From positions 124,001 through 188,000 of the forward strand of contig MCFL01000009.1 of NCBI GenBank assembly GCA_002102555.1: a DNA stretch of 64,000 nucleotides, given 5' to 3'. Positions 1-10,342 of this stretch are shown piece by piece. The notes below the pieces were generated by a model that did no database searches, was not told where the DNA came from, and saw only the letters and a program-made list of their open reading frames with translations. Source of the DNA: Catenaria anguillulae PL171 (taxonomy: Eukaryota > Blastocladiomycota > Blastocladiomycetes > Blastocladiales > Catenariaceae). A program made the translations under genes and the position numbers. Position 1 is the stretch's first letter. Each line of letters opens with the position of its first letter.

Positions 1-1435
1 TGGATTGCCAGCTGTCGGATTCGGATCCGACTCTGTCGCAAATAGCCTTCCCGACAAGACGTGCGCCGTGTCTGCCCGAAATAGGGCTGTTCCAAGACTG
101 CTGAGTTGGTTCTTCATGTTTTCTCTCCATACGCAAAACTCGTCGAGAAACTGGAGTGACCTTGTTGACACTGTTTCGTTCGCGCGCCACATGGGTGCTG
201 TTGCAGTGTACATGCCCGCGACTATGAGCGTCAATGTGTACCCTGTTGGAAGCAGAGTGGATCCAGAGTACATGGCTGCGGCAATATTTGCGATGTCCAG
301 AGCCGATTGTTCCGTGTAGTCCTTCCATTCTTGGAGTCGCTGGTAGTCGTTAGCGATGAGTAGCTCGACGACTTGCTGCGGGTTAGATGGGGCATATGTG
401 GCTACCCTCGAAATCAATGGTGACGGCCTGTGCAAGCCGTTTGCGTGAAGGGGGTCGGACATGAGGGGACTTTGGTCTCTCGGCCCATGGCCGGGTGGAA
501 AGTGCGTAATGCAGTGAGGAGTTCGGGACGAGAGTACGGTAGATGCGATCGATTCGCTTTCGGTATTGTGGTCGGATCTGGGAGGTGATGAAATCAATGA
601 TGCATCTTCGCGGACCAGAACGTGTGGGCGGGAGAGCAGGCCTGATCGCTCGGTTGAGGATGCGGCGGCTCCATTACCGGCGGCCAGAGCATGGATTGTA
701 TAACGCAAGGAATCGTTGACCTGAATCATGCCATGCTGCAAAAGAGCCAACAAAACGACCAAGTAATCAATGAGTGTGTGGCAGTCAGGATAGCATCAAC
801 GAGGAGTTTACCGCACCATCCCATCACATAAGCTCACGGCAACAACAGACGATTCTCGTCCTTGAATATGGCCCTGTTACGTCATGGAGTCAGCGCACAT
901 TGCATTCCAGAGTGAGAGAGCTGTACGTACATGGTAAAAGCAATTGTTGGGCAACTCATTTCGAATCGATTCAACAGGGTTATCGAGGCTGCCGCGGATG
1001 ACTTGAAAGTGTGGTGAGAGAAGTCGATCGTTTCGCTGGAAGACACACAGTGGTTAACTGTGCTCTTCACTACATAGCCCTGATCTAGCTCGTACATTGA
1101 GTTTGAGCACGACTGGATTCTCACCCACACCTGCCATTGTAACTTGCAAAGACTGCGCATAAACCACGCGCTGCCCATCACGTTTCTTCAAAACCGCACC
1201 GCGCGGTAGCTCAAGGAGGACTCGTCGACGGTCCGTGCTCGAATCGATTACGATACCTGAAGCCAATAGTTTCCAATCAGCTCAGGTAAATGGCCTTCGC
1301 CGTGCGTCGAAGAGAGTTGCGCGTGCCTCGAGATGTTTCCCACGACGGCTCTTGGTTGGCAGCGATCGAGACTGGTGAGATGGCTAGTAGAACGAGGGCA
1401 ATGAGTGCCCACCAGGTTGAAAGTAGACGGTTCAT
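1..1435 (-). CDS. ADAM-family (M12B) metalloprotease, 5' part, truncated by window edge
   Basis: Exons seen on the minus strand: a signal-peptide exon starting at 1435, then one ending at 1096, then 1035-931, 873-817 and 735-1. The first residues (MNRLLSTWWALIALVLLAIS) form a typical secretory signal. The joined exons give the ADAM propeptide signature, NCFYH followed by GHIQGRESS, then VAVSLCDGM and GMIQVNDSLRYTI. After it a reprolysin-like start follows (VVELLIANDY ... FLDEFCVWRE ... DTAHVLSGRLF). Known for the family: secreted or membrane zinc proteases with a cysteine-containing prodomain. The zinc motif HExxHxxGxxH would lie beyond position 1, so catalysis cannot be judged. The junction between the signal exon and the exon ending at 1096 could not be resolved: no phase-compatible GT donor was found. 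Divergent from the coiled-coil gene, about 150 bp apart. Confidence 0.8.
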
Positions 1436-1585
1436 AGTGATATTGCGAGCAGTTGCCAATGGACAATACATGGGATTTGTCACAATTCCATGGCCTTTTG
1501 TGCCTGCTGAAAGAACGTCGATCGCCATACTTACCACTTGACCAGGAAAAGCGTGACCGTGGGAAGCCGCTATCGTGACAGGTAA

Positions 1586-2747
1586 ATGACCCCAAAGACG
1601 CAAAGAAAATCGCTGACAAGTATGAGCAATAGGACAAGGAGTATGGTTGCCTCTCTCCTCATACGCTTTGGCGATCCGCCGAGGTTGGTGAATCGGGCCG
1701 TCGCTCACAATGTCGTTCTCTCAGTCGCGACGGGAACTGTCGCCCTCGTTATTGTTCTATCCATTGCTGTATTCCGCAAGTGGTCGATCCCTCACAATGC
1801 TCGCATGAAGCAAGTCGTGACCTCACTCATGGTGCGGCCATCGACAACCCGCCGACAGAATGAAAGCTCACTGTAATTCCTTTCGATAGAAATGGGTCAG
1901 AGCATTTATCGCCCGGCGGATTGGCTCCAGAGCAACCGAGAGCATTCTGCAACAGTCCTCGGCCACTTTGTCAGCAACATCCACGGCGCTTGATCGCTCA
2001 AACCGACTCCTCACCTCGAACCAAGACAAACTGCAATTTGTCCTGACCGTACTGGCTCGCTACCAGCTCGACCACGAAAAGCTGCTCAACCAAGTCGAGA
2101 AATGGCATACGGCGACGTGCGAACAACTCGACAGACTACAGGCCGTGGTCGGTGAGCAAGCACAAACCATCTCAACCATAACTCGCACCATCAGCGCAAT
2201 GGAAATGGATTCAGCCGCCAAGAAAGCGGTGATTGGGAAACTGGAAGTGAGCGTGAATATGCTCGAGCGGCAGCTGAGCGACCAATCGAGGCTTGTCGTG
2301 GAACTGAATGGCGGCAGCAACGGCTCCGTGTCACCGATCAAGAAGCCGTATCAAGAGACGAATCGGACCGACTCTGGGTTGCTTGATAGTGACGACCAAG
2401 ACCGCGACGGCGACGACGTGGCCAGCATCAAGTCGCAGTGCTTTGTGTCAGACACGGCGTCCATTCACTCGCGCAACCACTCTCGTGCGTACACGCCCAC
2501 CTCATTGATCTTCGGAACTGAACAGGGCACGCCTCGGCGCATGCCTTCATCCGCTGCGTCATCGCTCAAGTCATCGCCGATCAAGAGCTCAAGTCCGTTT
2601 ACGTCCCCTGGAGGCGGCGGCGGCTCGCTGCTGATTCCAAAGCAAGCGAACAACAATGCAAGCAGGTTGGTGGCGGGGGCATCACTGGCATCAACGACAG
2701 TTGTGGCCACGCATGCGGCGGCGTCGGCCACGCGGACGCGGCCATAA
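1586..2747 (+). CDS. Single-pass membrane protein with coiled coil and Ser-rich tail
   Basis: Exons 1586-1831 and 1890-2747 (367 aa). The 58-nt intron starts GTGCGG and ends GATAG, and joins two open frames in phase 0. An earlier part of exon 2 has no ATG, so an upstream exon is needed. Near residue 50 there is a hydrophobic stretch (VVLSVATGTVALVIVLSIAV), probably a membrane anchor. A long helical segment rich in heptad-like Leu, Gln and Glu follows (about residues 110-220), then a disordered Ser/Pro/Gly tail with a Gly run. The start could be the first ATG at 1586 or an in-frame ATG at 1622. I do not recognise the family; organelle tethers and inheritance factors have similar layout, but nothing specific supports them. 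Confidence 0.6.
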
Positions 2748-2901
2748 GATCGCGAGTCCATAAGGCATGAGAAGAAAGGGAAATGTAAGGTTGGAATACT
2801 TATATACAAGTGCTGTTGTGAAAAGAGGAGAGAGACGATAAGCACATGGCCATATACTCTGCTCTCCTCTGTTCGACCGACTGTGCTATCAAACTCATCC
2901 A

Positions 2902-3339
2902 TCAAGCCTGTGCGACCGACCGGAGCGGTCCTTCCAAATACTCGCGCAATCCCCTTGCCTTTTGCCTGACGAGCCCCAAATCCGCACTTGGTTCGGCAAC
3001 CAGCACAATGGACAGGACGGGCGATGTGCGCACGGCATAGACGACGGCCGATTCCAGCGTCACGTGCATGTCGAGCATGGGCGTCGAGTTCTTGTCGTAG
3101 ACGGCCCAGGCTGAGGCAGACAGAGCGGCGTGTGTGTGTGCATCGCGCTCGGGGAGAGAGCCGGCGTAAGCGACGAGTGAGCCGTCGGAGTGGGCGAGGC
3201 TGATGATGGGGCAGTCGGTTCAGTTCAGTTAGCGTTGTTGGGTGCTCTTGGTGGCACGGACGGTGACATACAGGGCGAGCTGGACGCCAGCGGAGCATGC
3301 GCCGGCGAGGACGTCCGAGAGGGCCTTTGGCTTGATCAT
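2902..3339 (-). CDS. LAMTOR2: LAMTOR2-like roadblock/LC7 protein (Ragulator subunit)
   Basis: Exons 3339-3272 and 3199-2902 (121 aa), intron GTATGT...CATCAG. The start MIKPKALSDVL matches the family start MLRPKAL. The body carries GSLVAYAG, then SAWAVYDKN and the C-terminal KARGLREYLEGPL, the order and length of LAMTOR2 (about 125 aa). Known for the family: with LAMTOR3 it forms a roadblock heterodimer inside Ragulator, which anchors Rag GTPases on the lysosome or vacuole for TORC1 control. Convergent with the coiled-coil gene, stop codons about 150 bp apart. Confidence 0.85.
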
Positions 3340-4097
3340 TGTGAGATGGATGATGTTGGCCTTGAGTGCAAGTCAGCAGGATGCATTGAGTATATAGTAA
3401 ATGTCGTTGTGGGTCCAACTCAAGTGCTGGGTGCAATGTTAGTATTCAAGTCTGACCATGTGACACTACATACGGCCCTCCATCCATTGGAAGCCGACCG
3501 GCGCCTTTCAGAATCTTATGGAAGTGCCGAGGAAGGACGACGGACCTTCCATCCGTTCGAAGCTGTCTGTGCTATGCACGCGATGTGGAATGGCTGAGGA
3601 AGAAGCATGGAAGCATGCCCGCCGATCGCTCAATGTTCCAAGTCCATGAAGGCTTCCTCGCTTGCCACACATGAGAGGGACCACACCGCAAAGCGCAAGT
3701 TTCCAGAGTTCTTCGCCCTTGTCTTCTTTGTCGTTACTGGCCATGTCATTTGTGGCAACAAGCTTAAGAAGGCAATAAGCGTTAAGCAGGCAACAAGCGC
3801 ATAGAATCGTGACCCAAATGAAGCCTGGCTGGCTGGCTACAGCTTTCCAGCACTCTCACGTTTTCGGACAGGCCAGGAGTTGGGTGCCAGGGCGTGGCAT
3901 CTGAGTCACACGAGGACACGAGAACAACGGCGTGCGTGCATCCACGCGATCGGCGAAGGAACCTTGCATAGACTCTACGTTTCCCAGTTGGGTCCACATG
4001 TAGGTACCTACAAATGGCCCTGGCTTCCCCCCAGTGTCGCTGATGTTGAACCCTACACGGAATCCATTCACCCAACCACACAAACTCAACCACCATC
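3340..4097. other. Divergent intergenic region, no supported gene
   Basis: This separates LAMTOR2 from the SPFH gene and probably holds both promoters. A minus-strand frame at 3508-3744 could encode a 78-residue peptide starting MASNDKEDKGEELWKLAL, acidic at first and then with scattered Cys. I see no family match and no convincing splice continuation, so it is not called. Confidence 0.4.
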
Positions 4098-5996
4098 ATG
4101 TCCACAACCTCAATGTCTGGAAACACCAAGGCCCCGCAGGCTCCCGCCCGCCAGCCCACCCATGCCATGATCCTCGACACCAAGACGGGCCAAGTGATGC
4201 CAGCCACCGATATGGACGGGACGGACGACTGGTCCGTGCCCGAGTCGGTCAAGCAGCATCCCTTCTTTGTCGAGACCCGCGATGGCTCCATTGTCGAAGC
4301 GCTGCGCATTCTCAACGACCGCCTGATTTCGGCCGGCATGAAGAACTTGATTACAAGGAAGCCGACCCGCTTGTTCTTTGGCAACACAGTCCAAGCTGGC
4401 CAAAGTACGATTTGAATCGATTTCGATGCATTGGCGACCTTGCATCCCTTACATGCATGTCCAGAGCTAATACTCGCCCCTTGTCTCGCATCACTGTCGC
4501 AGTCGGTCTTTACGAGCACAACGGCCGCCCCGTCGTCGCAGTTAAGCCCGGCAAGTACCTCAACATGTCACTTGTCCATTCGTACGTCGCCAATACCACA
4601 TCTTGAATCATTCTTACGCCAACAGCTCGTTAACCTCTGCTATGCGGCTCCCTGGTTCTCGTTACGCAGGTGGGAGGGCCGGCACAACATCACGGATCAA
4701 CTCGACTTCCTTGGACTGACATTTGGCCAGGTCGGTCAAGGCGAAACGCTCGTGGTTCAAGCGCCAAACAACCAAGTCTTTTGCATTCGAAACGGAGGCT
4801 TCTGTGCATTGGGGTACGAAGGACGCTTCAAAATCATCGACGTCGTCGACACACTCAACCTGGGCGATGAATGTGCGGTCCGCGAACACTCGACCCGTCA
4901 ACTGCTCGGTTGGCGCAAGGAAGTCAAGGCCATCGTGCAAACAACGAATGGTGCCTCTGTGCGCGTGACTGTCGCCACCTTCTTCAACGTGCCCGCAAAC
5001 AACGTGCTCATTGTGCAGCAAGGCGACCGGTTGCTCGAGCTGCCCGCCGGCCAGCACGTCATCACCAACCCGACCACCACGTTTCGCGGCTTTTTCTCGC
5101 TGGCCGAGCGCCAAAAGACCTTCAAGACCAAGCCCGCGTACACGGTCGAGGGTGTGCCTGTGATCCTCAACGTCAACTTGCGGTACCGCCTCGCCGAACC
5201 ACTCCTGCTCGCGCGCCACTACGACGAGCCCTTCATGGCGCTCGAGAACCCCGCGCAATCCGCCGTCAATGCAGTTGTGTCGCGTCTCAGCTACCAGCAG
5301 TTCATGCGTGCCAAAAACGTGGCGGGCGCCGATGTGCCCGACGTCGATTACACTTCTTGGATCGAAACTTTCAAGGACGAGTGTATGCGCGAGCTCACGC
5401 GCCAAGCTGAAACGTATGGGATTTGCGTCGAGTCGTTCAATGTGCTTGACCGCGAGCTCGAGGGCGATTTGGGCAAGGATTTGCAAAAGCAGGCCGATTT
5501 GGTGTTGCAGAACCAAATTCGCGCCACACAAATCTCGCTCGAGAATGCAATCAAGCTCGAGGCTGAAAAGGGCAGGTTGCGTGTGGCCGAGGTCGAGGCC
5601 GAGCAAAAGCGCACGCGCACGGATGCCGATTACTATGCGTCCGTCAAGGGTGCTGCCGCAAAGACCGAGGCGTCCGCCATGCAGGCCAAGCAGGACGCCG
5701 AAAACATTCGCTTGCTTGCCGACGCAAAGGCAAAGGAGATTGAGTTGATCAGCCAGGCGTATCGTGGGGTGCAAGATTCGGCCGCGTTGCACATCATGTT
5801 GGCCGAGCTCGAAATCAAGAAGACTCAGGCTCTGCCGCCGAACACGGTCTACTTTTCGGGCGCCGCTGGAGCCGGCTCGTCCAGTGGCTTTGATCAAGCA
5901 TACATGAGTGGGTATGGCAGTGCGTTGGGCGTTGGATTAGCGCAGTCCTCGGATACGGCGCGCTCGTTGCCTGTGCCGCCGGCAAAGGTCCTTTGA
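4098..5996 (+). CDS. SPFH/Band-7 domain protein (flotillin- or vacuolin-like)
   Basis: Exons 4098-4404, 4503-4581 and 4670-5996 (570 aa); donors GTACGA and GTACGT, frames join exactly. The N-terminal 130 residues are family-unknown and include GRPVVAVKPGKYLNMS. The middle has the SPFH pattern: NNVLIVQQGDRLLELPAGQ, VEGVPVILNVNLRYRL, then a region like the Band-7 C-terminal half (ALENPAQSAVNAVVS ... LTRQAETYGICVESF). From about residue 390 a long Glu/Ala/Lys helix follows (EAEKGRLRVAEVEAEQKR), as in flotillin coiled coils, and ends in a Gly/Ser tail. There is no signal peptide or TM segment. Known for such proteins: oligomeric scaffolds on membranes. Dictyostelium vacuolins share this layout, but the subfamily is not certain. 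Confidence 0.75.
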
Positions 5997-6317
5997 ACGA
6001 ACTGGGCGATAAAAAAAGGGAATGATTCGTGTATTCGTTGTGTATTCTCGTTACTGTTTTGCACAATTGAGCCATGATGCCTCGCGTCTCGAGACTGGGC
6101 TCATTCTCTCCATTATTTATTCACGTTTTGCTCGCTTTGCGATTCGTGATTGCTTGTCGCATGTCTCGACATTTTGTACATATTCAATACCTACCAAATC
6201 CACTAATGCACTTTGATTCATACACATTTATTCTGGCACTTTTTTTTCGGCGCAACCCCGTGTTTCGAATGAGGAAAACAGCAAATCAAACAAGCTGGAC
6301 AATCTACTGTATACGAC
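5997..6317. other. Convergent 3' spacer
   Basis: AT-rich tract between the SPFH and P450 stop codons with poly-A/poly-T runs, as expected for two facing 3' ends. No gene is seen. Confidence 0.5.
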
Positions 6318-8314
6318 TCACTTGCGCCTCTCAAACTTGATCTTGACATCGAGCGGATGCAAAATGACACCTGACGACGTTGTCGGCAGGCCCTTGAGCG
6401 CGCTCTCGTTGCCAACAACCTTCCACTCGTACCTGGCCAGAATCATGGCCAACAGCACACGCTGCTCCATGACGGAAAACTGTTGGCCGAGGCAAAACCT
6501 TTGCCCGCCGCCAAACGGAATGAACGAAAAGTTGTGCGCCGACGGGACCATGGGAATCGAGCCACTCGCCTCGCCCTTGACCACGGCATTCATCTCAGAA
6601 AGCGCCGTGGCGCCCATGGTCTGGTTGAGCGACGCGTTCTTGTCGGTTGCGTATGGCGCGGGTGTGTAGTTTTCCCACCGCTCGGGCTTGAAGTGCGCCG
6701 CATCGGCTCCCCAGTACTTTGGGTTGCGTTGCAGGCCGTATGTGTCAATATGGATGGGCGTGTCCTTCGGGATGGTGACGCCGTCGAGGACAGCGTCTTT
6801 GGCGGTGCGGCGCAGGGGAAGACCAGACACGGAAGGGTACAGGCGCAGGGCTTCCTTGAGGACGTAGGTGACGTAGTTAAGTGTGCCCTGCTCGGCGGTC
6901 GTGAGGTATGGAAAGTCAGAGGCCGCGAGAGTCGGGTCAATGTCGCCATACACCTTCAAGACTTCGGCGCGGGCCTTGGCCTGAACATCCAGGTTCATGC
7001 CCATGTAGTAAATGGCCGTCGTGAGAGTGGCGGCCGTTGTGTCGTGTCCCTGTGTACACAGTGCCGCTTTGCGTCAGCCCAAACGGAATGGATGCCGGTG
7101 CTTCAACCATACGCGCGCAGCTGAGTGATAAACGTACGGCAATGAAAAAGATGACGACATTGCTCCTCAAGTCGTCCCTCGAAAAACTCCCATCGTCCTT
7201 CAAATTTGCCTCAATCATGCGTTCCAGCAAATCCATGTCCTTTTCATTCTTTGTCTCGCCACTCGCCACGCGCCGCTTGACCTCCTTTTCCTTCTTGTCA
7301 ATGATGGAGTTCAAGTATGCGTGGAACTTGTCGATGCGCTTGGACAAGTCGCGCACCAAGGGCAACGCGCGCGTACGCTGCAAGATGGGAAACAGTAAAA
7401 AGTAGGGCAGCTGCAAGTCGTGCATGATACTGTTGTACAACCTGACCAAATCGCCCGTCGGATCCGTCAATGCGTCGAGATTTTGGCCGTACGCGGCAAG
7501 CGACAAAATGTCAAGCGTGGTGCGTTGCATCCAGTCAAACAGGTCAGTCGGCGAGCCTTGCGTGAGGTCGAGTTGCTGCAGAAGCGTGCGGCCAACGTCG
7601 CCCATGAGCTGCGTCGACCATTGCCGGTGGAAGGCAGGGTTGGTGATTTTGCGGTGTTGTTTCCACACGGAGCCGTTGGAAAGCGTCACGTTGACACCGA
7701 GGTACTTGTCGTTGAGAGCCATGCCGAAATCAGAATACAAGAGTTTGGGGAATGTTTCTACACATATGGCATGAGGTGAATGAGCCACGTTCGATTGCAA
7801 CCCGGACACGATGGACATGTCAATAATCGTACCGACGTTGACAAAGAAAGTCTTGATCAAGTCGGGCTTGCCGAGAACGACTCCCCACTTTCCAAACCTA
7901 CAAAGCGATGGCCACCGCCTATTAGTAAAGCAGCTCAGCGTCCGTCCGTCCGTCCCAGTCGCCAAGCGTCACGTACTGCCACACCAAATACATGTCCCTC
8001 CACGAATCGCCCGACCGCCCATGCTTTGCACACCACTCCTTGATGGCCTTTTCCTGCACCTCGTACTCGCGCGGGAACCCGCCAGGCGTCAAAAGCGCGC
8101 GAATCGTGTCCTTGATGGGAACGCGGGGCAAATGTGCGAGCTCGGCGGGAATCGCGACTGCCTTGTACGCCTTGTAGAGAATGTAGGGTACTAAGGCGGC
8201 GAGAATGGTCAGGATCGGGGTTGCGGGCGAACCCGAGACGAGGGCTGTGAAGGCAGAATGGATATGCGTCGCCAAGGGCGATTCCGCGACAGAGGAGAGG
8301 GTAGCACTGGACAT
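6318..8314 (-). CDS. Microsomal cytochrome P450 monooxygenase
   Basis: Exons 8314-7977, 7897-7833, 7757-7138 and 7049-6318 (584 aa); all junctions keep frame, donors GTACGT, GTACGA, GTACGT. An N-terminal hydrophobic anchor (ILTILAALVPYILYKAYKAV) is followed by helix C WKQHRK, the I-helix AGHDTT created across the last intron, K-helix KEALRLYP (ExxR), the PERW-type segment FKPERWEN, and heme loop FGGGQRFCLG with the Cys ligand at about residue 527. Known chemistry: NADPH- and reductase-dependent oxygen insertion at the ER. The family resembles CYP4-like or other fungal class II enzymes; the substrate cannot be inferred. Neighbours are housekeeping genes, so a metabolite cluster is not supported. 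Start chosen at the first ATG directly before the anchor. Confidence 0.92.
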
Positions 8315-8414
8315 GATTGAGTTGCGCTTGTGGGCCCGGGAACGAAGATGATAATGAATTGAAGGATGGTGGGTCCCGTATCCGCAAAGACTGGAGCAGA
8401 GATGCGACATTCAA

Positions 8415-8603
8415 TCAATCCAAGTCGCGGGAAAGCGAAACAATACAACGGCCGGCTCTCGGGCCAGCCTCGAGCAACTGGCTTGACACATCTTCCTTGG
8501 GCGTGTACTCTTCTTTGCGTCGTCGAATGTCAAAGACGGCCTGGCGAAGGAGTGACTCCTTGTTGCAGTCAAAGACGCGGCAGAGGTCAGATTGGTTGTA
8601 CAT
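8415..8603 (-). CDS. Possible small protein, 62 aa, unknown
   Basis: An open frame from an ATG at 8603 reads MYNQSDLCRVFDC and then a helical, charged segment (KESLLRQAVFDIRRRKEEY). It lies between the divergent P450 and CENP-X genes, on the P450 strand. A good acceptor (GCTGCAG) sits 13-14 nt upstream of the ATG, which suggests this may be the last exon of a spliced transcript. I recognise no family. It could equally be a chance frame in a promoter. Confidence 0.3.
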   Translation of the reverse strand: MYNQSDLCRVFDCNKESLLRQAVFDIRRRKEEYTPKEDVSSQLLEAGPRAGRCIVSLSRDLD

Positions 8604-8689
8604 GTTCGTTTGTGCTGCAGCAGTAACGGATTTCAAAGGCCGCCCCCGCCATTTCCAACCCCGAGCATCCACACTGAATCAGCCCACAC

Positions 8690-9182
8690 ATGGCAGCTCC
8701 TTCTGGCAGCGACGAGCGGCTGAGGCCGGTGCGATGAGTCATTCATTGATTGGTTCATGGGGATTTCACATTGATCTCATCTTCATATTTACCATCGACT
8801 CTACAGCAAACGATCCACGAGGTGTTCAAGACCCAGTGGGAGGCCGCGGCCCGAGACGACCCGGCGACAAAGTCTGTACCAAAGAGTACGATACATTTGC
8901 GCACCCTGGCCCAGACAGGCCTCTGATCCTCATCCATATCTGATTGATTCCTTGCCGAATGTGACAGTTAGCAAGGAAGCACTCGACCTCATGTCGGAAC
9001 TGACTCGACTCTTTGTTGTCGAAGCTGTTCATCGCAGTGCAACCATTGGCATTGCTCGCGCACGCAAGGACCGGAGGAACCAGCTGCTGGGCCTCAATTT
9101 GGGCGGCGACGAATCAAAGCCAGAGCTCAAGCTGGAGGATGTGGAGGTTGCCCTGCCTCAGCTCCTGCTCGACTTTTCTTGA
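8690..9182 (+). CDS. CENPX: Centromere protein X / MHF2 histone-fold protein
   Basis: Exons 8690-8728, 8807-8871 and 8972-9182 (104 aa, typical size). Exon 2 gives TIHEVFKTQWE, exon 3 gives KEALDLMSELTRLFVVEAVHRS and ends ALPQLLLDFS; this is the CENP-X histone fold, whose C-terminus PQLLLDF is highly conserved. Known role: with CENP-S it forms the MHF complex, which binds DNA with the FANCM/Mph1 helicase and also works at kinetochores. The second junction (AA|GTCTGT ... GTTAG|C) is the best frame-keeping choice but the exact residue there is uncertain. Convergent with GRX5, 143 bp between stops. Confidence 0.85.
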
Positions 9183-9325
9183 CATGCGGCAATTGACATG
9201 GCAAAAGCTCTTATCAGTGTAATGATCCGAATCCGCGTGGAAATACATTCCCCAATAGTCCATTCCTCCTACCACTCTCTCACTTACGCACACAAAACAA
9301 AAACTGACATGCCCGACGACGGAAA

Positions 9326-10040
9326 TCAGGCCTTGGTGGTCTCATCGGCAGGTGCAGGAGCGATCACGCCCTCCTTGACAAGCAAATCCTCCAACTCGCC
9401 GTTCTTGTACATGTCGATCATGATGTCTGCGCCGCCCACAAACTGGCCCTTGACGTAAAGCTGCGGGATCGTGGGCCACTCGGAAAACTCCTTGATGCCT
9501 TCACGGATCTCGGGGTCCTCGAGGACATTGACCGAGGCAAATGATTGGACGCCTGTTAGGAGAGCAATCAAGGAGAGCATGGCGTCAGACATCCGATGGA
9601 CCATGCATGACTGGAACCCACGACACCCACTGCAACGGACCTTGAACCTCAAGGACTTGAACGGCAGCGCGACTGAATCCGCACTGGCGAGCGTAAGGGA
9701 GCGAAAGCAGTCACAGTAAGCCAAACAAACCCTCGTATCGACCACCTGCAAGCAAGCAACGCACCATGGGCTGTTCTTGGGTTCCCTTCATGAACAAGCA
9801 CACGGGAGCACTGTTGATGGCCTGACATGGGATACATAGGGAGCGGAGGGATTCGATGTTAACGGCGAACCATTGGAACAATAATGAAATCATCTCATAA
9901 AGCCGCCAAAAGTGGACCTTTTCGATGCGGGACTTGGTTTCCGTGCTGAGCAGCCGCCAGTTAAGGGCCGAGACGGTGTTGAACAACGGAGCCCGGCGGA
10001 AGGCGGCGGCGGCAGAGTGGCGGGTAGCGAGCGAGAACAT
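9326..10040 (-). CDS. GRX5: Mitochondrial monothiol glutaredoxin 5
   Basis: Exons 10040-9918, 9821-9765, 9683-9641 and 9552-9326 (149 aa). The N-terminus ([19 protein letters not shown]) is basic, hydroxylated and free of acids, fitting a mitochondrial presequence. Splicing assembles VCLFMKGT, then the active-site CGFS at residues 61-64, then [33 protein letters not shown]. That is the diagnostic Grx5 pattern with a single active Cys. Known role: carries and transfers [2Fe-2S] clusters in the mitochondrial iron-sulfur assembly pathway, using glutathione. A 43-nt exon holds the CGFS motif. The C-terminal [10 protein letters not shown] tail is extra. Divergent from the MED21-like gene. Confidence 0.95.
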
Positions 10041-10342
10041 GGTGATGTGTTACTTGATGTGCATTAATGAATAGCGTGCATGCATTGAAGTAGGGAGCGC
10101 TCAAACAGATCCACAAGTCCTTTTGGGATTTTGGGATGGGAGGAAGAGCGGCGGATCGCTTGGTCATCCGATCCATGAGGCGTTCGCGAAGGTTCTTCTA
10201 GAACAACCTTTCGCGAGTCCGCTGAAAAACCGCAAACGATATATGTATATATAATACAAGAGACATTCAACCATGAATCACTAAATACAGTACTCCATGA
10301 CTTGACGTAACACAGCGCATTCTCATCCCCGAACCAGAAGTC
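10041..10342. promoter_or_regulatory. Bidirectional promoter region of GRX5 and MED21-like gene
   Basis: A short divergent spacer. An alternating TA tract (atatatgtatatataata, about 10238-10256) lies roughly 90-100 bp upstream of the plus-strand start and resembles a TATA element; this role is inference. Confidence 0.35.

Noticed and set aside
2465-3436. 323-codon minus-strand open frame
   Set aside because: Runs through the LAMTOR2 intron and the end of the neighbouring gene; the spliced LAMTOR2 reading explains the conserved part.
4662-5897. 411-codon minus-strand open frame
   Set aside because: Shadow of the SPFH coding exon; composition without motifs.
6318-8314. P450 as part of a secondary-metabolite cluster
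   Set aside because: Flanking genes are SPFH, CENP-X and GRX5; no PKS, NRPS, terpene or tailoring enzymes are present.
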